This document shows positions 31,600-35,562 of a DNA stretch of 35,562 nucleotides, piece after piece (the stretch's first letter is position 1; every line of letters starts with the position of its first letter). The notes beneath the pieces are model-generated. The model saw only the letters and a list, made by a program, of their open reading frames with translations, had not been told where the DNA came from and ran no database searches. The translations under genes and the position numbers were made by a program. This stretch comes from Cladosporium sp. IMV 00045 (taxonomy: Eukaryota > Ascomycota > Dothideomycetes > Cladosporiales > Cladosporiaceae): positions 1-35,562 of the forward strand of contig MSJI02000592.1 of assembly GCA_001931905.2 (NCBI GenBank), read 5' to 3'.

Positions 31600-31616
31600 A
31601 ACCCAACCCTAACCCT
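31600..31616. repeat. Short interstitial telomere-like sequence
   Basis: The plus strand reads AACCCAACCCTAACCC, close to two to three units of the fungal telomeric repeat CCCTAA. It is too short and imperfect to be a telomere. Confidence 0.3.
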
Positions 31617-32389
31617 CCTCGCCTCGCCTCGCAAAAGGCACAGCCTGACGAATGCATATTCCTTACTGAGAGCAAAGACAATAATGATGAGCAACAATTT
31701 CGCGCGCAAGATCACCATCAAGGAGACATCAACGATCAAACTTCCAATCCTCCCAAAACCGTAAGGCCACGCAGATCAAACAAACCAACCCAACAAGGCG
31801 AGACAGACCAAAAATCCATCCACGTCGTCGTCAAGGCTGAGACATCTGTCTCCGTCGCAAACAAAGTGTGGAACACAACAGTCGGGGATCAGGAGCTCGA
31901 GCCACGCTGTACACGTATACTGGTCAATCAATCATGCGAGCGGCGGGTTTTGTTGGTTTTAGCGAATAAAAGTACTCCCGAGAATCTGCGAAATCGCGAT
32001 CCGATCGGGATTATTGAATGCGAAACTCCTTGTTGCGTGTTAGAAAGGCCGCAGCTCCGGTTAGGCTTAAGTTTCTGGCTTTTGATTGTTGTTGTAGGTC
32101 GATCTGTGTTTGCCATTCCTTCTTCTTGTAGGAGAGTCCTACCGCTTCTTGTGCAATTGATCTGTAGAATATGTTTTACTGGCCCTGTCTATACTTCACC
32201 TTCTCATATCGGTCTCTACTACTGCAAATCATCGAAGACGCGTATTGCCCATTTCAAGACTGACAGTTAGGTGCAAGCATGTGTGAAACAACAGAATGAA
32301 ATCGCTGTGTCCAATCGAGACACCGTGAACGGACAAGAGAGTTTTCAGAATATTAATGAGCTTTTGTTCTATCCATTGCTTGGATCTTA

Positions 32390-32416
32390 TGATGATGATG
32401 ATAATAATAAGGATGA
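32390..32416. repeat. GAT/AAT trinucleotide microsatellite
   Basis: The tract reads (GAT)n followed by (AAT)n and a final GGATGATG. It lies in the 3' flank of the HECT gene. Confidence 0.6.
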
Positions 32417-32671
32417 TGCTTAGGTACTCGTAGGATGTATCGCTGCACACCCTGAAAACTCATCCCAAGCAACCCGACAAAGACCTCTCGATGCGCTATG
32501 TCGAAATAGGGCAGCGCCTGTATGGCCCTGAAGGTGCACAAAGACCCAATGCCGAAAAGCCCGGCCTCGATGCCACGTTAATCGCAAGTGACGATACCTA
32601 TTCCAACCCCAGGATGGTGATGCAACACAACAATAGTAATGAAGGATAATCTCTCTTCCACGCCATCGAAA

Positions 32672-35562
32672 TCACTTCAAACCAAACCCCTCACTCTCCT
32701 CAACCGCGCCCCAAAGCTTTGCCTCCAAGACCGCAGGACTGGGATAACGCCACATCACGAGCATATTGAAGCACGTGCGCGCGACGGGGTAGCGGGTCTG
32801 CTCCTCACGCGTGGAGCGCACGCCATCGCCGCCGCAGACGATGCGTAGCACAAGACTGGTCGCTCCGACGGCGGGGATGCGATCGGAGCCCGTGATGAAA
32901 GTGAGCAGCTTGCGCTGGCGGGCGGGCGCGGCGGACGCGAAAGCCGCCCAGAACCATTTGATGACGGGCTCGTTTTCCGCCGGGTTGGGGAGCAGCAGGT
33001 GCGGGGGGAAGGGCTGCTTCCAGTTCTCGTGCACGGCGACGGCGCGCAGGGAGGAGACGTCGAGGGCTTCGTCGGAGCCGCGCACGAGCAGCTCGATTTC
33101 CTCCGCGCGGAAGAGGCTGAGCGCGTTGCCGGCGCAGACGGTGAAGAAGCCGCGCTTGAAGGGCTCGAATTGCCGCGAGACGGCGCCGTCGAGGAGGTAG
33201 CGGATGTAGAGATCGACGAATTCGGCGCGGTTGCTGTTGGTCACGGGGGTGTTTTCGCCGTTGGAGATGAGGGGTTGTTCCACCACGGTGCCGTAGCGCT
33301 CGATGGGGACGACGAATGACCAGCAGTACGTGTTCTCGACGTCGCCGGGGAAGTCGAGGAGCTGCTGCAGACCGGCGGCGAGTGAGGGCCGGTATTCGGC
33401 GAGGTCTGCTATGGTGTACGTCATCTGGCCTTTGGTGCCTGTGATGGACGTGATGTTGCTTGCTGCGGCGTTGGATGACGCGGATGATGGCGCAGAGGCG
33501 AGGAGCTTGCGGAATGCGAAGGGAGGAAGTGCAACGTCAAGGATGGTGCTGTTGTAGATGGCTAAGCCCAGGAGAGCGCCAACAAGGTAGTACTGATCAC
33601 TCGTCTCGAAAGTGTTGGGGTTGAAGTAGCATGTCCTGCTTTCGTCGTCGTAGACAAAGAGACCGTGGTCTGCGTCGAATACCTCGCGGGCAACGATCAA
33701 GAACCACTCTTTGCGTGGCCCGCCAGCGTCGACGCCCTCTTCGCCGGAGAAGTGAACTCGTAGACCTTTCTTGAGCTCGTCTTGCCCAGCGCCAACAGCT
33801 TCGCTGATTGCACGCAAAGAGTCGTCAACCATACAATCTCTTCGTACTCGCAGATGAAAATACCCGTCAATCGCGCGTTGGCGAATGACTTGATCAAAGT
33901 ACGCTTCTCTCGCCTTGATTTCCATTTGTCTTCTCGCATCGTACTCCAATATCTTGATCTTGGCACCCATACTGAGGAAGAGCGGATACTGACAGAACGC
34001 GAACTTGTCTCTCCTGCTCTCCCAGACCTTGAAGTCGGCGATCAAGTCGTGATAATCAAGTAAAGTATTGTAGAAGCAGCTTGTGTGCATCATTTGGCCG
34101 CTTCGGCGGGCTTTGTCCTGAGGCTGCACGATGCCTACGCTTTCCATCATCTTCTCGTCCCGACGCTTGCCTTGCCAGACGTTGTTCGCGGCGAAAAACA
34201 GGCTCATGACTTTCGCAGCGACCTTGGCTTGCCAATCGTCTGCCCACTCAGTCTCTTGGTCGCTATCCTCTGGTCTTTTCTTGACGCTGCCGCTCAATCC
34301 CATTGCGGCATGTAACTGTGCGGATGTGTTCATCGCGCCGCCACTGAGGTCAGGGATCAACCCGCCATCGGCTGCGTGGCTCTTTCTACGAGGCCTGTTG
34401 GCGCGGCGAGCGATGCGATGCGTGACGAAAGAGGCGACGAGATCAATGAGTTGAAGCATATGCTCTTCATCAAAGCGTGTGAACCAGGTGATCAGGTAGC
34501 GGTGGCAAGTGTCGGATGCGTTGGCGATCAAGCCAAACACACGCTTGAGAATGCCAGAATGAGCGCTTCCATCCCTGGGTGGACTCCTTGGAGGAGACGC
34601 AGCTCGAAGCCCCCCATCTGCTGCGCCAGAGTTTGTGCGACTGACATACCTGGTCGAGCCGGTCGCCGTTCGCTTTGGCAGCTTCGAGGGATACAAGGAA
34701 GGGTTTGCTAGGATGATCAACAGAAAGCGCACGTCTGCTGGTTCCTGCAATGGCCTAGTGGGGCGCTTGAGTAGGTTCTCGGTGATCTTGAGCAATGCTC
34801 TGATGGCATGTTCTTTTGCTTCGGCCAGGTCTTCATCGATTTCTGTTCGGTTCGTCGGGCCCTCGAGACAGGCTTTGCTATTTGTTGCACCATCAGGTAC
34901 CAGACGATCAATTGCCTGCTCCCAGTGCTCACCAGCTGAATGCACAAGCTGATACCATATGGAAAGCTGGCTCCAATTTATATTGGGCGACCTGCTTGAA
35001 ACTGGCTTGCTCGACCCTGATCCACCTTTTTTGTTTCTGAACATCTTTTCGGAGTGATCCGCCTCTCGTTTGCCTGCCGTCCACCAGCTGCCGTTCTCAC
35101 CAATATCGCCCAGTAGTAGCATTTTCGCGTCCAGTTCGCTGAACATGTTCACCGGGCTGGGTGAGAATCTCTCGTCCACAGGTTCTGGAGGCGGCGTGAC
35201 AATGTGACTTTCGCTCTTCGTCCGACCAGATGCAGTAGGACGGGCGGTACTGAAACTGGTGTTGAGGCAGTCGTAATCGCCAAAAGTGGCCAACATGTAG
35301 TCTTCCAGGGGTCGGAAAATGACCTTTACTCGGTCATAGCGCTTGCGATTTTCAATTTCCTCGGGCGTCATGCGAGGGCTCTGTTGCGGTCTCGATGGCC
35401 TTTCTCCGTTGATAGCTATTGATGGCGCCGAGTTCTGCCGTGAGGATGGAGGTGGCGGGCGTTTGCCCACGTTTACAGGCGGAGGAGGAGGCTTTCGTGC
35501 CGGTTGTGGTGGCAAGGGCTTTCTCGGTATTGCTGGTGGAGGCATTGAGGAAGATGTCCCCG
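32672..35562 (-). CDS. HUL4: HECT-type E3 ubiquitin ligase (HUL4-like), 5' end beyond right edge
   Basis: This ligase accepts ubiquitin from an E2 on its catalytic cysteine and passes it to substrates. The frame is open from the right edge to the stop at 32672-32674 with no intron. The first in-frame ATG is at 35545 (957 codons), but the frame stays open upstream, and fungal homologues usually start further upstream, so I call it 5'-partial. Numbering from that ATG, residues 1-60 are Pro-rich, and NINWSQLSIWYQLV followed by a helical region fits HUL4-like proteins. The HECT domain spans about 560-957: GLRVHFSGEEGVDAGGPRKEW and YFNPNTF in the N lobe, and RYPVARTCFNML in the C lobe. Cys925, 32 residues from the end, is the expected catalytic cysteine. 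A Ser/Ala/Asn-rich insert (SAPSSASSNAAASN) lies within the N lobe. HECT identity is certain; the HUL4 assignment rests on overall pattern. Confidence 0.9.
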   Translation of the reverse strand, partial: GTSSSMPPPAIPRKPLPPQPARKPPPPPVNVGKRPPPPSSRQNSAPSIAINGERPSRPQQSPRMTPEEIENRKRYDRVKVIFRPLEDYMLATFGDYDCLNTSFSTARPTASGRTKSESHIVTPPPEPVDERFSPSPVNMFSELDAKMLLLGDIGENGSWWTAGKREADHSEKMFRNKKGGSGSSKPVSSRSPNINWSQLSIWYQLVHSAGEHWEQAIDRLVPDGATNSKACLEGPTNRTEIDEDLAEAKEHAIRALLKITENLLKRPTRPLQEPADVRFLLIILANPSLYPSKLPKRTATGSTRYVSRTNSGAADGGLRAASPPRSPPRDGSAHSGILKRVFGLIANASDTCHRYLITWFTRFDEEHMLQLIDLVASFVTHRIARRANRPRRKSHAADGGLIPDLSGGAMNTSAQLHAAMGLSGSVKKRPEDSDQETEWADDWQAKVAAKVMSLFFAANNVWQGKRRDEKMMESVGIVQPQDKARRSGQMMHTSCFYNTLLDYHDLIADFKVWESRRDKFAFCQYPLFLSMGAKIKILEYDARRQMEIKAREAYFDQVIRQRAIDGYFHLRVRRDCMVDDSLRAISEAVGAGQDELKKGLRVHFSGEEGVDAGGPRKEWFLIVAREVFDADHGLFVYDDESRTCYFNPNTFETSDQYYLVGALLGLAIYNSTILDVALPPFAFRKLLASAPSSASSNAAASNITSITGTKGQMTYTIADLAEYRPSLAAGLQQLLDFPGDVENTYCWSFVVPIERYGTVVEQPLISNGENTPVTNSNRAEFVDLYIRYLLDGAVSRQFEPFKRGFFTVCAGNALSLFRAEEIELLVRGSDEALDVSSLRAVAVHENWKQPFPPHLLLPNPAENEPVIKWFWAAFASAAPARQRKLLTFITGSDRIPAVGATSLVLRIVCGGDGVRSTREEQTRYPVARTCFNMLVMWRYPSPAVLEAKLWGAVEESEGFGLK

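Larger units (their letters stand above)
30441..32671. other. 2.2-kb intergenic region upstream of sulfotransferase gene
   Basis: This holds the sulfotransferase promoter and the 3' flank of the HECT gene. It contains one plausible small frame (31267-31584, +), a telomere-like AACCCAACCCTAACCC stretch (about 31600-31616) and a GAT/AAT microsatellite at about 32390-32416. No other gene was recognised. Confidence 0.45.

Noticed and set aside
31581..32270. 229-codon plus-strand frame with hydrophobic segments
   Set aside because: It opens with TTG directly at the stop of the preceding frame, lacks a suitable ATG and has no recognisable features.

Overview
The window is nuclear DNA of a filamentous ascomycete (Pezizomycotina), probably a dothideomycete. 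The signs are short GT-AG introns (50-144 nt) with CTAAC/CTGAC-like branch sites, GC-rich third codon positions, spaced monocistronic genes, an intron-containing tRNA, and typical fungal orthologues (MTG2, a PSP1-domain protein, 1-Cys peroxiredoxin, HUL4-type HECT ligase). The class is inferred from protein style, not tested by search.

Layout. 1-589 (-) is the N-terminal part of a membrane-associated short-chain dehydrogenase, cut by the left edge. It is divergent from 1158-2963 (+), a mitochondrial Obg-type GTPase (MTG2). A tRNA-Glu(CTC) with a 31-nt intron lies at 3509-3611. 4922-7447 (+) is a five-exon secreted GH3 beta-glucosidase. Downstream of it, about 7845-8580 is a degenerate tandem array with a period of almost exactly 98 bp. 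8742-11421 (-) is a four-exon PSP1-domain protein. From 11422 to 19221 there are 7.8 kb in which I recognise no gene, only a few orphan open frames.

The right half is denser: an unrecognised 169-aa two-exon protein (19222-19791, +), a mitochondrial 1-Cys peroxiredoxin (20623-21539, +), an intronless MFS transporter (21896-23962, -), a membrane-anchored arylsulfotransferase-family protein (25342-27443, -), a P-loop sulfotransferase-family protein (29438-30440, -), and most of a HUL4-type HECT ubiquitin ligase (32672 to the right edge, -).

Togetherness. Most genes are unrelated housekeeping or nutritional functions. MTG2 and PRX1 both point to the mitochondrion. The possible functional group is the same-strand trio of transporter, ASST-like protein and sulfotransferase-like protein, which could handle a sulfated or otherwise conjugated small molecule; this is inference from proximity only. 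The least explained items are the 98-bp palindrome-bearing repeat array, the 7.8-kb gene-poor block and the 169-aa protein. No virus, intact transposon, CRISPR array or toxin gene was seen.
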